From an archaeon (lineage in GTDB: Archaea; Iainarchaeota; Iainarchaeia; Iainarchaeales; CSSED10-239), in NCBI GenBank assembly GCA_023230325.1, contig JALNXN010000010.1:1-30653 (forward strand): a DNA stretch of 30,653 bases, read 5' to 3'. The notes beneath the pieces are model-generated. The model was not told the origin of the DNA. It saw nothing but the letters and a program-made list of their open reading frames with translations, and made no database searches. Made by a program: the position numbers and the translations under genes. Position 1 is the stretch's first letter. Every line of letters starts with the position of its first letter. This document shows positions 22,477 to 30,653 of this stretch, in pieces.

Positions 22477-23880
22477 TCATTTATATTTAAAGGACTTTGT
22501 AATCTCTTCAACTTGTTTAGGATCCATTCCCTCAAGTTTTGACATATCAGGCATCTTCCCACCCATCATCTTTTTCATCATTGAGTTCATGTCTCCTCCT
22601 CTAGAACCAAATTGTCTAAACATCTTTTTCATTTTTTTCACATGAGAGATTAGTTCTCTAACTTCTTCAAAGGAAGTTCCTGAACCCTTAGCAATTCTTT
22701 CAATTCTTGCACGAGTAACAAAGCTTGGTTCTGAGTCTAGTTCTTTTTTTGTAAAAGAATCTAAAATATAATTATATTTTTTCATTTTATCCTGACCAAC
22801 ATTAAGTTGATCTTTTGAAAGCTTATTTCCAATCCCAAGCATGTTTATAACTTTAGAAAAAGGTCCAAGTTTTTTTGCAGCTTTTATTTGTTTTTTAAAA
22901 AGATTAAATGTAAAGTCTCCACTTAACAATTGATTGGGATCAACATCACTTAAGTCTTCATCTTTAGAAAACTCATTTACTTTTTCAAGAAGTGATTGTA
23001 AGTCTCCAAAGCCTAAGATCCTTGAAAGATATCTATTTGCATCAAATAACTCTATGTCATCTATCTTTTCCCCAGTTCCAATAAAGTAGATTGGAGATTT
23101 GGTAATATAGCAGGCAGTTAATGCACCACCACCTTTTGCAGAACCATCAAGCTTGGTAATAATAACGCCCTTGATTCCAACAATTTGGTTAAACTTCTCT
23201 GCTTGGTCTTTTGCTGCTTGTCCGATGTCTGCTGAAAGAACTAAGAATGAGAATTCTGGTTTTAAAATTGAATTGATTTCATCTAATTCTTTTGTAAGTT
23301 CTTGGTCTAAAGCACTTCTTCCTGCAGAGTCAACAATAATTAGATTAACTGCTTCTTTTTTTAAAAAGTCCAGTCCTTCTTTGGTCACTTGTGCTGCATT
23401 TTTTAATTTTGGATTTCCATAGAAAACACACCCAACCTGTTCTGATAATTGTTTAAGTTGCTCGTAGGCTGCAGGTCTATAAACATCTGCACAGATAAGC
23501 CCTGTCTTAAAGCCTCTCTTGTTATAGAACTTTGCTAACTTTGCAGCAGTTGTTGTCTTTCCAGAACCAAACAATCCACACAAAAGAATTGATTTTGGGT
23601 TTTCTGGTAAAGTTTGTGTTTGGCTTCCTCCAAGGTATTTTAAAAGAACTTCATAACAGGTTTTTACAATATGTTCTTTTCTTGTAACCCCATCAGGTAT
23701 TTTTTCAAAGGCTTGTGTTTCTATTTCCTTAGAGATCTTTAGAACAAGCTGTATGTTAACATCAGAAGATATTAAAGCTCTTTGAATATCTTTAATTACT
23801 TCCTTAATTAAGTCTTTATCAAAATGCAAAGAATTTTTAACTTTGTCAATTGCATCTCTAAGTTTGTCTCCAAAGCCCAT
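22477..23880 (-). CDS. srp54: Signal recognition particle protein SRP54
   Basis: 467 residues. The GTPase that, with 7S RNA, binds signal sequences and brings ribosomes to the membrane receptor FtsY. N-terminal NG domain: four-helix N part (1-90), P-loop LCGLFGSGKTTTAAKLAKFY, CADVYRPAAYEQL, DSAGR, ITKLDGSAKGGG. The C-terminal M domain (about 310-467) ends Met-rich (KKMKKMFRQFG, NSMMKKMMGGKMPDMSKLEGM), the signal-sequence groove. LCGLFGSGKTTT is the archaeal/eukaryotic style of P-loop. It is monocistronic by spacing. Confidence 0.95.
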   Translation of the reverse strand: MGFGDKLRDAIDKVKNSLHFDKDLIKEVIKDIQRALISSDVNIQLVLKISKEIETQAFEKIPDGVTRKEHIVKTCYEVLLKYLGGSQTQTLPENPKSILLCGLFGSGKTTTAAKLAKFYNKRGFKTGLICADVYRPAAYEQLKQLSEQVGCVFYGNPKLKNAAQVTKEGLDFLKKEAVNLIIVDSAGRSALDQELTKELDEINSILKPEFSFLVLSADIGQAAKDQAEKFNQIVGIKGVIITKLDGSAKGGGALTACYITKSPIYFIGTGEKIDDIELFDANRYLSRILGFGDLQSLLEKVNEFSKDEDLSDVDPNQLLSGDFTFNLFKKQIKAAKKLGPFSKVINMLGIGNKLSKDQLNVGQDKMKKYNYILDSFTKKELDSEPSFVTRARIERIAKGSGTSFEEVRELISHVKKMKKMFRQFGSRGGDMNSMMKKMMGGKMPDMSKLEGMDPKQVEEITKSFKYK

Positions 23881-24062
23881 ATGTTATCTTTTCTTTTTTA
23901 TTAAATGTTTTCTTATAAACTAAAATATATTTATAAATTATATATAATATGGAAAGAAAAGAATATAAAGGTATAATTTTTAGTTGGTGCTATTTAGGAC
24001 TTAAAGTTAAAGAAAAGGATGTTTAGAAAAGATACTATAAAATAATTTCATCTAAATTAAAT
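23881..24062. other. Spacer between SRP54 and the PIN stub
   Basis: About 180 bp, AT-rich, with short reading frames only. It may hold frame-broken remains of the PIN gene that starts at 24179, but no frame gives a clear continuation. A 25-codon plus-strand ORF at 23949-24026 is too short to support. Confidence 0.4.
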
Positions 24063-24179
24063 TTATATAATTTCTAAAAATGAACAACAAAAATATTCAT
24101 TAATATCATTAATTATTATATCTGCATCTAAAAAACTAATTTGATAAAAGCAATTAGTATCAAAAATATATTTTCCCAT
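24063..24179 (-). pseudogene. PIN-domain (VapC-like) N-terminal stub
   Basis: A 38-residue ORF whose ATG follows the previous gene's stop by one base (TAACATG). It reads MGKYIFDTNCFYQISF, which matches the first strand of PIN-domain ribonucleases, including the acidic D7 in the D-T-N motif. It stops after LEII. A full PIN domain needs 120 residues or more and the space before SRP54 is too small, so this is a truncated end of the upstream operon or a decayed toxin. Confidence 0.45.
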
Positions 24180-24180
24180 G

Positions 24181-24990
24181 TTATTTTATCTCCAATAGAT
24201 CTTTCCAAACAAGATTAATTTTTATAAGCAATTCATCATGATAACCTATAATTAATTCACTTTTATCTTTAAAATTTTCAATAACATCTTTTGCTTCTGG
24301 TGTTCTAAAATTATAATTTAGAAGATAGTACAAATAACTCCAAATGTGATATTTTTTAAATTTAAGATTAATTAAGAATTCTTTACTTGGAACTTTATTA
24401 TTTATTTTAAAAATTGCCCAAGAATGTATAACTTTATTTCTATATGATCTTATTTCATCAACTAATTTAAATAATTCTTTAACACTTTCTTTTTTAAATA
24501 CCTTTATTAATATTTTCTTTTTATTAAATACTGATATTGAATAATTAATACCATCTTCTAAACTTTTAACTGCATCTTTAACGGAAATTTTCAATTTAGA
24601 ATTATCTGCACTTTTTACTAATTTAATCACATCTATTTTTCTAAGATATATTAAATATCTAAATAAAAATTCTTCAGTTAAATCCGTAATTGAAGACAAT
24701 CTAGTAATTAAATTTTCAAATACAAAATCATCCTCACAGTGAACTATATATTTATTTATATAATAAAATTGAACTAAAATTGAATAATGAATTTGGGTAA
24801 TAAAAACTTCATTTTCTTTAAATAATATTTCTTGCCTTAAATAAAAATTATCAGGTCTATTTGTTCTAGGAACTACAAAATTTTGCCAAAATGTTTCATA
24901 ATTTGGAAATTTTGCTTGAATAAATAGATCCCAGGATTCTTTTTCAATCGAGTCTCCATCTATTTTTAATTTATATTCCATTTTAGTCAC
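24181..24990 (-). CDS. Unknown protein with a HEPN-type R-x4-H motif
   Basis: 269 residues, mostly helical with no membrane segment. Residues 181-191 read RSYRNKVIHSW. R184-x4-H189 is the signature of HEPN ribonucleases, which occur in toxin-antitoxin and phage-defence systems, and the flanking helix (EIRSY) fits. Two further features are a LTEEFLFRYLIYLRKIDVI helix and a C-terminal helical bundle with WSYLYYLLNY. The start overlaps the preceding gene by 4 bp (ATGA). Position in an hsdM operon suggests a defence or regulatory RNase; a non-catalytic HEPN or a chance motif is possible. I do not recognise the family as a whole. Confidence 0.55.
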   Translation of the reverse strand: MTKMEYKLKIDGDSIEKESWDLFIQAKFPNYETFWQNFVVPRTNRPDNFYLRQEILFKENEVFITQIHYSILVQFYYINKYIVHCEDDFVFENLITRLSSITDLTEEFLFRYLIYLRKIDVIKLVKSADNSKLKISVKDAVKSLEDGINYSISVFNKKKILIKVFKKESVKELFKLVDEIRSYRNKVIHSWAIFKINNKVPSKEFLINLKFKKYHIWSYLYYLLNYNFRTPEAKDVIENFKDKSELIIGYHDELLIKINLVWKDLLEIK

Positions 24991-25346
24991 TTATTTTTAA
25001 AAAATTCAACTGTCCCTAGTCCTTTAGGTAATTCTAATTTTTTAATATTTTTAAATAGAAATATTTTTTTATTAGTTGATAAAATATATGATTTTTGAAT
25101 ATTAGAAACAAGTTCAAAAGATATTCCTGAAAATTTAAATAATAATTTATCTATTATTTTATTATCTAAATTACTATAAGTTATTAAATCAATAAGATAT
25201 TTTAATTCAACAAGCAATAAACTATATACTGATTCATAGTAAATATTAAAATTGGAAGCAGTTTTTAATTCATCAATATTTTTATTCCATCTATCTCTTA
25301 AGTCATCTAAATAATCATTAATTTCTTCTTCAGTTATATCATGCAT
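24987..25346 (-). CDS. Small helical protein in the hsdM operon, unknown function
   Basis: 119 residues with no Cys and no membrane segment. It opens [20 protein letters not shown], then a long helical run (IYYESVYSLLLVELKYLIDL) and a Lys-rich C-terminus (FLFKNIKKLELPKG). Its start overlaps the hsdM stop (TAATG) and its stop overlaps the next start (ATGA), so it is translated in tight coupling with both. In a normal type I operon hsdS would occupy this place, but it is far too short and shows no target-recognition domain. It could be a partner or antitoxin of the HEPN-like protein. Confidence 0.55.
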   Translation of the reverse strand: MHDITEEEINDYLDDLRDRWNKNIDELKTASNFNIYYESVYSLLLVELKYLIDLITYSNLDNKIIDKLLFKFSGISFELVSNIQKSYILSTNKKIFLFKNIKKLELPKGLGTVEFFKNK

Positions 25347-26863
25347 TATTTCACCTCAAAGCCGATTCCTTTAAGATTGTTCTTAATCTCTTCTTCTAAT
25401 TTCTTTGATTCCTTAAATTGTTCGCTTAATTCTTTTGTAAGGCGGGACATCTTTTCCTGGAAAACCTCTGGGTCTTCATCTTCTTCCTTAAAACCAACAT
25501 AACGACCAGGAGTTAGAATAAAGTCTTGTTTTTCAATTTCTTCTAGAGAAGCAGATTTACAAAAAGAAAGCTCATCTTGATAACTTTTTTTATTTATTTG
25601 GTCTTTTGACCTCCAAAGAGAAACAGTTTCTGAAATTTTATTAAAATCTTCATCAGTAAGTTCTCTCTGTCTTCTGTTAATCATTTGTCCAAGATTTCTA
25701 GCATCAATAAAAAGAGTTTCTCCTTTTCTGTGTGCAGGTTTATTTCTATTAATAAACCAAAGACAAGCAGGGATCATTGTATTATAAAATAATTGAGAAG
25801 GAAGAGCAATAACACACTCTACAAGATCATCTTTTAATATGTTTTTTCTAATTTCTCCTTCTCCAGAAGTATTAGAACTTAAAGAACCGTTTGAAAGAAC
25901 AAAACCAGCAATCCCCTTAGATCCTAAATGATAAATAAAATGTTGAACCCATGCAAAATTAGCGTTCCCTGCAGGAGGAACTCCATATTTCCAACGAGCA
26001 TCCTCTCTTAATAGATCTCCAGACCAATCTGAATCATTAAAAGGAGGATTTGCAATTATAAAATCAGCTCTTAAATCTTTATGTTCATCATTTAGAAAAC
26101 TACCTTCATTATTCCAAACAACTTTATTATCAATACCTCTAATTGCAAGATTCATTTTACAAAGCTTCCAAGTTGTTTGATTTGATTCTTGACCATAAAT
26201 AGATATTTGACCTATTTTTCCACCATGTTTTTCAACAAATTCTTCAGATTGAACAAACATTCCACCTGAACCACAACAAGGGTCAAATATTCTTCCTTTA
26301 AAAGGTTGTATTATTTCAACTAATAATTTAACAATAGATTTAGGAGTATAGAATTGTCCTCCTTTTTTTCCTTCAGCTGAAGCAAATTGTCCTAAGAAAT
26401 ATTCATATACGCGTCCGAGGATATCTTTACTATTATCTTTAGAATTAAAAGTAATTGTTCCAATAAGATCAATTAATGCTCCTAATTTTGTTTTATCTAA
26501 AGATGGTTTTGAATAATCTTTTGGAAGTATTCCTTTAAGTGTTGAATTTTCTTTTTCAATTAAATCCATTGAATCATCAATAATTCTTCCAATTTCTATA
26601 TTTTTTGCATTATCTTGAAGATATTCCCATCTTGCTTTTTTTGGAACATAGAATACTCTTTGAGAGACATATTCATCTTTATCTTCTGGGTCTGCATATT
26701 CTTCTTCTTTTAGTTTAGTATATAGTTCTTCAAAAGAATCAGATATATATTTTAAAAATATTAAACCTAAAACTACATGTTTATATTCTGCAGCATCCAT
26801 ATTACTTCTTAATTTATCTGCTGCTTTCCAAAGCTTTTCTTCAAATCCTAAATCTTGAGTCAT
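25346..26863 (-). CDS. hsdM: Type I restriction-modification DNA methyltransferase subunit HsdM
   Basis: 505 residues. It methylates adenine N6 using SAM when bound to a specificity subunit. The N-terminal helical domain ([20 protein letters not shown], 11-30) is the usual HsdM_N. The SAM-binding motif I is DPCCGSGG (194-201), preceded by [13 protein letters not shown], and motif IV is NPPF (272-275). The C-terminal tail is coiled ([14 protein letters not shown], residues 460-500), as in subunits that contact HsdS. The gene looks intact. Normal partners hsdS and hsdR are not visible within the window. By eye the gene is less AT-rich than its two operon partners, suggesting separate acquisition. 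Its stop overlaps the next start. Confidence 0.93.
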   Translation of the reverse strand: MTQDLGFEEKLWKAADKLRSNMDAAEYKHVVLGLIFLKYISDSFEELYTKLKEEEYADPEDKDEYVSQRVFYVPKKARWEYLQDNAKNIEIGRIIDDSMDLIEKENSTLKGILPKDYSKPSLDKTKLGALIDLIGTITFNSKDNSKDILGRVYEYFLGQFASAEGKKGGQFYTPKSIVKLLVEIIQPFKGRIFDPCCGSGGMFVQSEEFVEKHGGKIGQISIYGQESNQTTWKLCKMNLAIRGIDNKVVWNNEGSFLNDEHKDLRADFIIANPPFNDSDWSGDLLREDARWKYGVPPAGNANFAWVQHFIYHLGSKGIAGFVLSNGSLSSNTSGEGEIRKNILKDDLVECVIALPSQLFYNTMIPACLWFINRNKPAHRKGETLFIDARNLGQMINRRQRELTDEDFNKISETVSLWRSKDQINKKSYQDELSFCKSASLEEIEKQDFILTPGRYVGFKEEDEDPEVFQEKMSRLTKELSEQFKESKKLEEEIKNNLKGIGFEVK

Positions 26864-26933
26864 AATTAATCTCTTCTTTTATATAAATATAATATACATC
26901 TAAACACTTTTAAAGGTATTATGTATTAAAAAA
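26864..26933 (-). promoter_or_regulatory. Possible hsdM promoter
   Basis: A 70-bp spacer before hsdM. Reading toward hsdM, CCTTTAAAAGTG lies about 45 nt before the ATG, a TATA-like match at a plausible distance for a short leader, with a second TATA-like stretch closer in. No strong ribosome-binding site is visible. AT-rich background makes this uncertain. Confidence 0.3.
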
Positions 26934-27320
26934 CTATTCAAATCTAATCTCTTTTCTATCATCTTCTATTGCTTGTTTTATTTTATTATATTCTTCTTCA
27001 CTTAACTCTATTATATTACTATAAGTATAATCTTCCTTTGCAAGCTTAAATCTTTCTTGTAAAGAACGTGCACCAAGACCTTTATTAGATAAAAGTAATA
27101 AAGAAAGTTTAATCTGATAAGGATATGGTTTTTTCCAAGAAGTAAATTCATTGTCTACTTTTTTAATAACTTTAAATATTCCAAAAATTACTCCTTGACC
27201 ATAATATATAATAATATCATCTAAATTAACTAAATCTCTTTCATTTTTGTCTATAAAACCACAATATTCTTTTGTTTTAACAAAAGATTCCCAAGAATGG
27301 TTAATTAAGTAATATTTCAT
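26934..27320 (-). CDS. EVE/PUA-like domain protein
   Basis: 128 residues. The layout KYYLINHSWESF, NLDDIIIYYGQGVIFGIFKV, then YPYQIKLSLLLLSNKG matches the EVE-type PUA-like barrel: an opening strand, the 'D-x-I-I-Y' strand, then G-x-F-x-V. These domains read modified bases in RNA or DNA and are often found near restriction genes. The aromatic cage needed for base binding cannot be judged by eye. It follows the transglutaminase-like gene by 2 nt and precedes hsdM by 70 bp. The link to modified DNA from HsdM is a suggestion from context only. Confidence 0.62.
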   Translation of the reverse strand: MKYYLINHSWESFVKTKEYCGFIDKNERDLVNLDDIIIYYGQGVIFGIFKVIKKVDNEFTSWKKPYPYQIKLSLLLLSNKGLGARSLQERFKLAKEDYTYSNIIELSEEEYNKIKQAIEDDRKEIRFE

Positions 27321-27322
27321 TT

Positions 27323-28702
27323 TTAATCATATCTAAATCCATATTTTTCAGTTAATTTTTGCCATTCATCATGATATTTTTTCCATTCATTATATTCAAA
27401 TTCATCTAATACCTGGCCAGAACCATAACTATCTAATTTATTTTGCAAAAATTTTAATCTCAAATTATCATCATATTCTTCTTTAACACTTTCAAAAGAT
27501 TTACCTTCAGAAACAACATAAATATTTGGCTTTGAAATTAATTTACCTACTCCAATATAATCTCCATCACTATCTGTAATAATACTTGGAGTTGTTGTTT
27601 CTATAAAACAATAACCAGAATTATTATAAGAATATTTAATTGGGCATTTTAATCCTATTGAAGCATGCTGCTCTAATTCAAAACTAAAAATTGCAACACC
27701 ATAACCTAACTCTTTTAACATTAATGCAAGTAAATTTGTTTTATCCCCACAAACTCCTGTTTGATCATATAATGTTTCATAAGCATATCTATTATCATAA
27801 TTATTATTAAAAGAATCCCAATCATAAGGCATTGTTTGAACTAAACTGATTGCAATCCTTGCTTGATCATCAGCATTAGTTGTTATTTTTTTAATTTCAT
27901 TAATTAATGGTAGAATATACCTTTCTTGATTCTCAGTATTAACAAATCTTAATAACATATATTCAGAAGTAGGAGGAGATTCATAAGAAGAATAAGTTAC
28001 TGTTCGAGGTAAATTTGACAAATAATAATTAAACCCATTATAGACAGTGTAATTAAAACTATTAGGTACACCTCTTAGAGTATAATTTAACTTAATTGGC
28101 TTAGGTTCAGTTTGCAATTTATGTAAACACTCCCCATTAGTATAAATTTCATCTATATCACATAAACATTTTTCAGGAAACTCAATTAAATTACCTTTCT
28201 GACAAAAATAAGGCTTAATATTTGAACAATTATTATATAAAGTACCATCTTCACACCTATTAATAACAAAATTAAATAATAAATTCATAATTATATAAAT
28301 TAGAATAATAATAATAACAATATTTTTTAATTGTTTAAATCTAATTTTTTTAAGTAAATGAATAACTAAAGTTAAAATTAAACTATTTAGTAAAATTATT
28401 ATAAAAAAGTTAAAACTAACCTTTAATAATAGATAATTAACACTTAATAAAATAATAACATAAACTAAAGTCCATATAAATAAATAAAAATTAAATCTAA
28501 ATTTATTTTTATAAATTATAACAGTTATTATGCGTGAAAATAAACTAAATATGATTGCTATAAATACAAATTTAGTGGTATTGTTAACAATATTTAATAA
28601 ATCTAAAAATAAAGAAGATAAATAATATAATAGACTATAGATTAATATCCAAAATAGAAACCAGTAAGATTTATAAAATCTAAAAATATTATTATTTCTC
28701 AT
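27323..28702 (-). CDS. Membrane protein with extracellular transglutaminase-like domain
   Basis: 459 residues. About five hydrophobic helices occupy 12-147. A Cys-rich segment follows (150-192, CEDGTLYNNCSNIKPYFCQK), a small module frequent in DPANN membrane proteins. The C-terminal transglutaminase-like fold carries the catalytic triad Cys318 in GVCGDKTNLLAL, His346 in EQHASIG and an acidic residue near Glu368 in YCFIETT. The fold occurs in proteases, peptide-N-glycanases and cross-linking enzymes. The domain probably faces outward. It begins 17 nt after the ribbon-helix-helix-like gene and is followed 2 nt later by the EVE-like gene. Confidence 0.8.
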   Translation of the reverse strand: MRNNNIFRFYKSYWFLFWILIYSLLYYLSSLFLDLLNIVNNTTKFVFIAIIFSLFSRIITVIIYKNKFRFNFYLFIWTLVYVIILLSVNYLLLKVSFNFFIIILLNSLILTLVIHLLKKIRFKQLKNIVIIIILIYIIMNLLFNFVINRCEDGTLYNNCSNIKPYFCQKGNLIEFPEKCLCDIDEIYTNGECLHKLQTEPKPIKLNYTLRGVPNSFNYTVYNGFNYYLSNLPRTVTYSSYESPPTSEYMLLRFVNTENQERYILPLINEIKKITTNADDQARIAISLVQTMPYDWDSFNNNYDNRYAYETLYDQTGVCGDKTNLLALMLKELGYGVAIFSFELEQHASIGLKCPIKYSYNNSGYCFIETTTPSIITDSDGDYIGVGKLISKPNIYVVSEGKSFESVKEEYDDNLRLKFLQNKLDSYGSGQVLDEFEYNEWKKYHDEWQKLTEKYGFRYD

Positions 28703-28719
28703 TTTATCACATTAATATT

Positions 28720-29001
28720 TCAACGTCTTTTTTTAATTGATCTTTTAGAAATATTAGAACTTCTATATCTTACTATTTTATTTTTTCTATAAGAATCTTT
28801 TAAAACAGAATCACTTTCATTTTTTAAATCATGAATAGTTGGTTCTTTATAACCTAACTGCTTTAAAGCAGAATCAAATATCTTTGTAAAGCTTAAATTG
28901 TTCTCTTGTACAAATCTTTCTTGACTTTTTGTAATTCTCATATTTATTCTTATATTTCTTCTTTCTGGAGAAGTATCTCTTTTTACATCTTCTATATTCA
29001 T
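28720..29001 (-). CDS. Ribbon-helix-helix-like DNA-binding protein
   Basis: 93 residues from ATG 29001 (MNIEDVKRDTSPERRN), preferred as it opens the hydrophilic protein; an ATG at 29043 and a longer reading to 29067 are alternatives. RRNIRINMRITKSQERFVQE followed by NLSFTKIFDSALKQLGY fits a ribbon-helix-helix: one strand with alternating basic and polar residues, then two helices. The C-terminus is Arg/Lys/Ser-rich. Such proteins often control the operon they head, here possibly the transglutaminase-EVE-hsdM genes. Confidence 0.55.
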   Translation of the reverse strand: MNIEDVKRDTSPERRNIRINMRITKSQERFVQENNLSFTKIFDSALKQLGYKEPTIHDLKNESDSVLKDSYRKNKIVRYRSSNISKRSIKKRR

Positions 29002-29070
29002 ATAAATCAATCCCTTAAATACACTTTTCCCAATCAAGAGCATAGTGTATGTACAACTTTGACACAATAT

Positions 29071-29080
29071 ATTTATAAAT
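29071..29080 (-). promoter_or_regulatory. TATA-like element for the ribbon-helix-helix operon
   Basis: ATTTATAAAT on the minus strand lies about 30 nt before ATG 29043 and about 75 nt before ATG 29001. By archaeal TATA spacing, transcription would begin near 29045-29050, leaving a leader of about 45 nt before 29001 or almost none before 29043. Confidence 0.4.
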
Positions 29081-29123
29081 AGATCGATTACACTAAAATA
29101 TAATAAAAGAAAAAGAGAAAAAT

Positions 29124-30653
29124 TTAAAACTTAAAATCAAAATCCCAAAGATGTTTACCATCAATAGTTGCATTCTTATCCATCTCTTGGATATACTTTC
29201 TAATTACCTTATAACTTTTTTCTAAAGAAGTAATTGGTTTTTTACCTTGATCAACTCTTGTAAAAGAAGAAATAATGTCCTCTTTTGAATATTCCTTAAG
29301 TAATAATTTATAAAAACCTTCTTGTAAAAAAGGTACAAGGTTTCTAAAATAAGAAGAAGCTAAATTTAAATTATTTTTATTTTTTGTTTTAAGATACTCT
29401 TTAAAGTTATCTTGCATAAATTTAACCATATTTTTTAACTTTATTTCAATATTTATATAATCTAAAGATAAAATATACTTAGTTAGTTCTTTTTTATCAT
29501 TTTCAAATTCTTTTGTTTTAATTATTTTTGGCATTTTAAATAAAGATTTTTCTTTATTAACTAAAATTTTTAATTTTGGAGAATAATATACTTTTCCTTT
29601 CTTTCCATCAACTATAACTTCATCAAAATTATTTGTTTCTTTTAATAATTTTGAAATATTAATACCACCAATACAAGGTATATTATTTTCCCTTGCAACT
29701 ATTGCAGGATGTGAGGTAATAGAATCAACTTCACAAATAACAGCTTTAGCTTTTTTAAAAATAGGGTCATATTCTGGAAAAAGAACATAAGTAACTAAAA
29801 TATTTCCTTTTTTAAATATTTTATAGGCTTCTTTAGGATCAGTTGCATCAGAAACATATTCTATGTTTCCTTTAGCATAACCATTTGAAAGAGTTATACC
29901 TTTTAGTTCTTTTTGGTTTTTTGCTTTATTTACTATTATTTTTTTAATATTTTTTAAAGTTGTAATATTTCTTGTTTGTAAAAACCAAATTCTGTCTTTA
30001 TTATCTATTGCAAATTCAATATCTTGAGGATATTTAAAATATTGTTCTATTTGTTTTCCTTCTAGATATAATTTTTTAAAAGTTTTATTTAATTGCTTAG
30101 TTGTATTAATTTTTAAAGAATTTTTCTTTCCTGAAACCATTTCTTCTAAATGTCCTTTTACATGTTCTATTAAAAAACCTTTATTTGTTATTGGGTTTTT
30201 TGTAAAATATACTCCTGATAGTTTTGGTATTATTTGTTTTTGTATAATTACAGCTAAGGTATCTTTTAATTTTTTATTAGTATATGATTTTAAAGAGATT
30301 TTCTTTTCTGAAGCAATAACTTTAGATATTGCTAAAAATAGTTCTTTTTCATTATTTATATTTGTAATTGAGGTAAACTGTCCTGCAAAAGATTGTTTTA
30401 CAGAATCTTCATAGATTGAGGAGCTTCTAACAACTAAAGGGTATAATTCTCCTCCATAGTCTATTTGTTTTAAATAATCTTTAATTTGTTTCTTTAGATT
30501 AAGAGAAAAAGATTTTTTTATTAGTTTACAGAAATCTCTAGAGAGAACAAAACCATTAGGCACATTATAGGCTGCTCTTTTTAAAAGCATTAGGTTATGT
30601 GCTTTATTTCCTACTTGTTTTTTATCAGCTACAGTGTAAAGGTTATAGATCAT
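29124..30653 (-). CDS. PEP-utilising-enzyme-like protein (PPDK_N ATP-grasp plus His domain)
   Basis: 509 residues, with ATG exactly at the window edge, so an earlier start cannot be excluded. The first part is the ATP-grasp domain of PEP synthases and pyruvate phosphate dikinases: VGNKAHNLMLLKRA, VPNGFVLS, VRSSSIYEDSVKQSFAGQF and PQDIEFAID to RIWFLQTRN. The swivelling phospho-histidine domain follows, with H315 in TSHPAIVARENNIPCIGG. The PEP/pyruvate-binding TIM barrel of full enzymes is missing. Residues 380-509 are helical and unfamiliar. It may phosphorylate another small substrate, as rifampin phosphotransferase does, but the substrate is unknown. Confidence 0.82.
   Translation of the reverse strand: MIYNLYTVADKKQVGNKAHNLMLLKRAAYNVPNGFVLSRDFCKLIKKSFSLNLKKQIKDYLKQIDYGGELYPLVVRSSSIYEDSVKQSFAGQFTSITNINNEKELFLAISKVIASEKKISLKSYTNKKLKDTLAVIIQKQIIPKLSGVYFTKNPITNKGFLIEHVKGHLEEMVSGKKNSLKINTTKQLNKTFKKLYLEGKQIEQYFKYPQDIEFAIDNKDRIWFLQTRNITTLKNIKKIIVNKAKNQKELKGITLSNGYAKGNIEYVSDATDPKEAYKIFKKGNILVTYVLFPEYDPIFKKAKAVICEVDSITSHPAIVARENNIPCIGGINISKLLKETNNFDEVIVDGKKGKVYYSPKLKILVNKEKSLFKMPKIIKTKEFENDKKELTKYILSLDYINIEIKLKNMVKFMQDNFKEYLKTKNKNNLNLASSYFRNLVPFLQEGFYKLLLKEYSKEDIISSFTRVDQGKKPITSLEKSYKVIRKYIQEMDKNATIDGKHLWDFDFKF

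Noticed and set aside
23949..24026. 25-codon plus-strand ORF
   Set aside because: Too short, without a ribosome-binding site or recognisable sequence.
24987..25346. HsdS specificity subunit
   Set aside because: Only 119 residues, with no target-recognition domain and no pair of conserved helices as in HsdS.

Overview
The window looks like a piece of a small, very AT-rich archaeal genome, most likely a DPANN lineage of the Woesearchaeota/Pacearchaeota kind. Reasons: an archaeal-type SRP54, three proteins with class III (archaeal pilin-type) signal peptides plus an A24-family prepilin peptidase, an SSV/pNOB8-like tyrosine integrase whose gene starts inside a tRNA gene, a tRNA-Thr with U73, Shine-Dalgarno motifs of the GAGGTG kind, and small secreted or membrane proteins of types common in DPANN genomes. 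Several housekeeping genes are of bacterial type (AspRS, TGT, RadC), which fits frequent gene uptake in these archaea. No rRNA or species-level marker is present, so the lineage call is inference.

Layout. 1-2511: the right end of an integrated element in tRNA-Thr(GGU), with a partial regulator-like ORF, an archaeo-eukaryotic primase-like (AEP/PrimPol) gene and a frameshifted tyrosine integrase; the left end lies outside the window. 2626-5734: a secreted protein and a divergent membrane-anchored winged-helix protein, an Hsp20 chaperone, a conserved membrane protein, tRNA-His and a basic hypothetical protein. 5869-10453: a surface-structure cluster of three pilin-like proteins, two of them carrying DUF2341 and LamG-like adhesion modules. 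10503-11353: an HD hydrolase and a lone HicA-like protein. 11362-13198: MGMT and a bacterial-type AspRS that lacks the GAD domain. 13414-15443: a secreted protein preceded by eight 15-bp tandem repeats, then a PD-(D/E)XK nuclease with an apparent Fe-S site. 15509-17599: a GC-richer inverted repeat, a decayed RecG/Schlafen-AlbA-like ATPase, RadC and a small protein. 17592-23880: mainly housekeeping genes (GNAT, TGT, MFS transporter, prepilin peptidase, a PRTase-like protein, SRP54).

24063-29001 looks like an accessory or defence module. A ribbon-helix-helix-like protein, a membrane transglutaminase-like protein and an EVE-like protein lead into a type I DNA methyltransferase subunit (HsdM). 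HsdM is followed, with overlapping or adjacent stop and start codons, by an unknown helical protein, a protein with a HEPN-type R-x4-H motif and a PIN-domain stub. No hsdS or hsdR is visible. This HsdM/HEPN-like arrangement is the best candidate for an undescribed system here. The window closes with a PEP-utilising-enzyme-like protein.

The pilin-like proteins (5869-10453) are probably processed by the peptidase at 20616-21470 and may form an adhesive surface filament for host or particle attachment. All functional assignments come from motif recognition by eye; no search was run.
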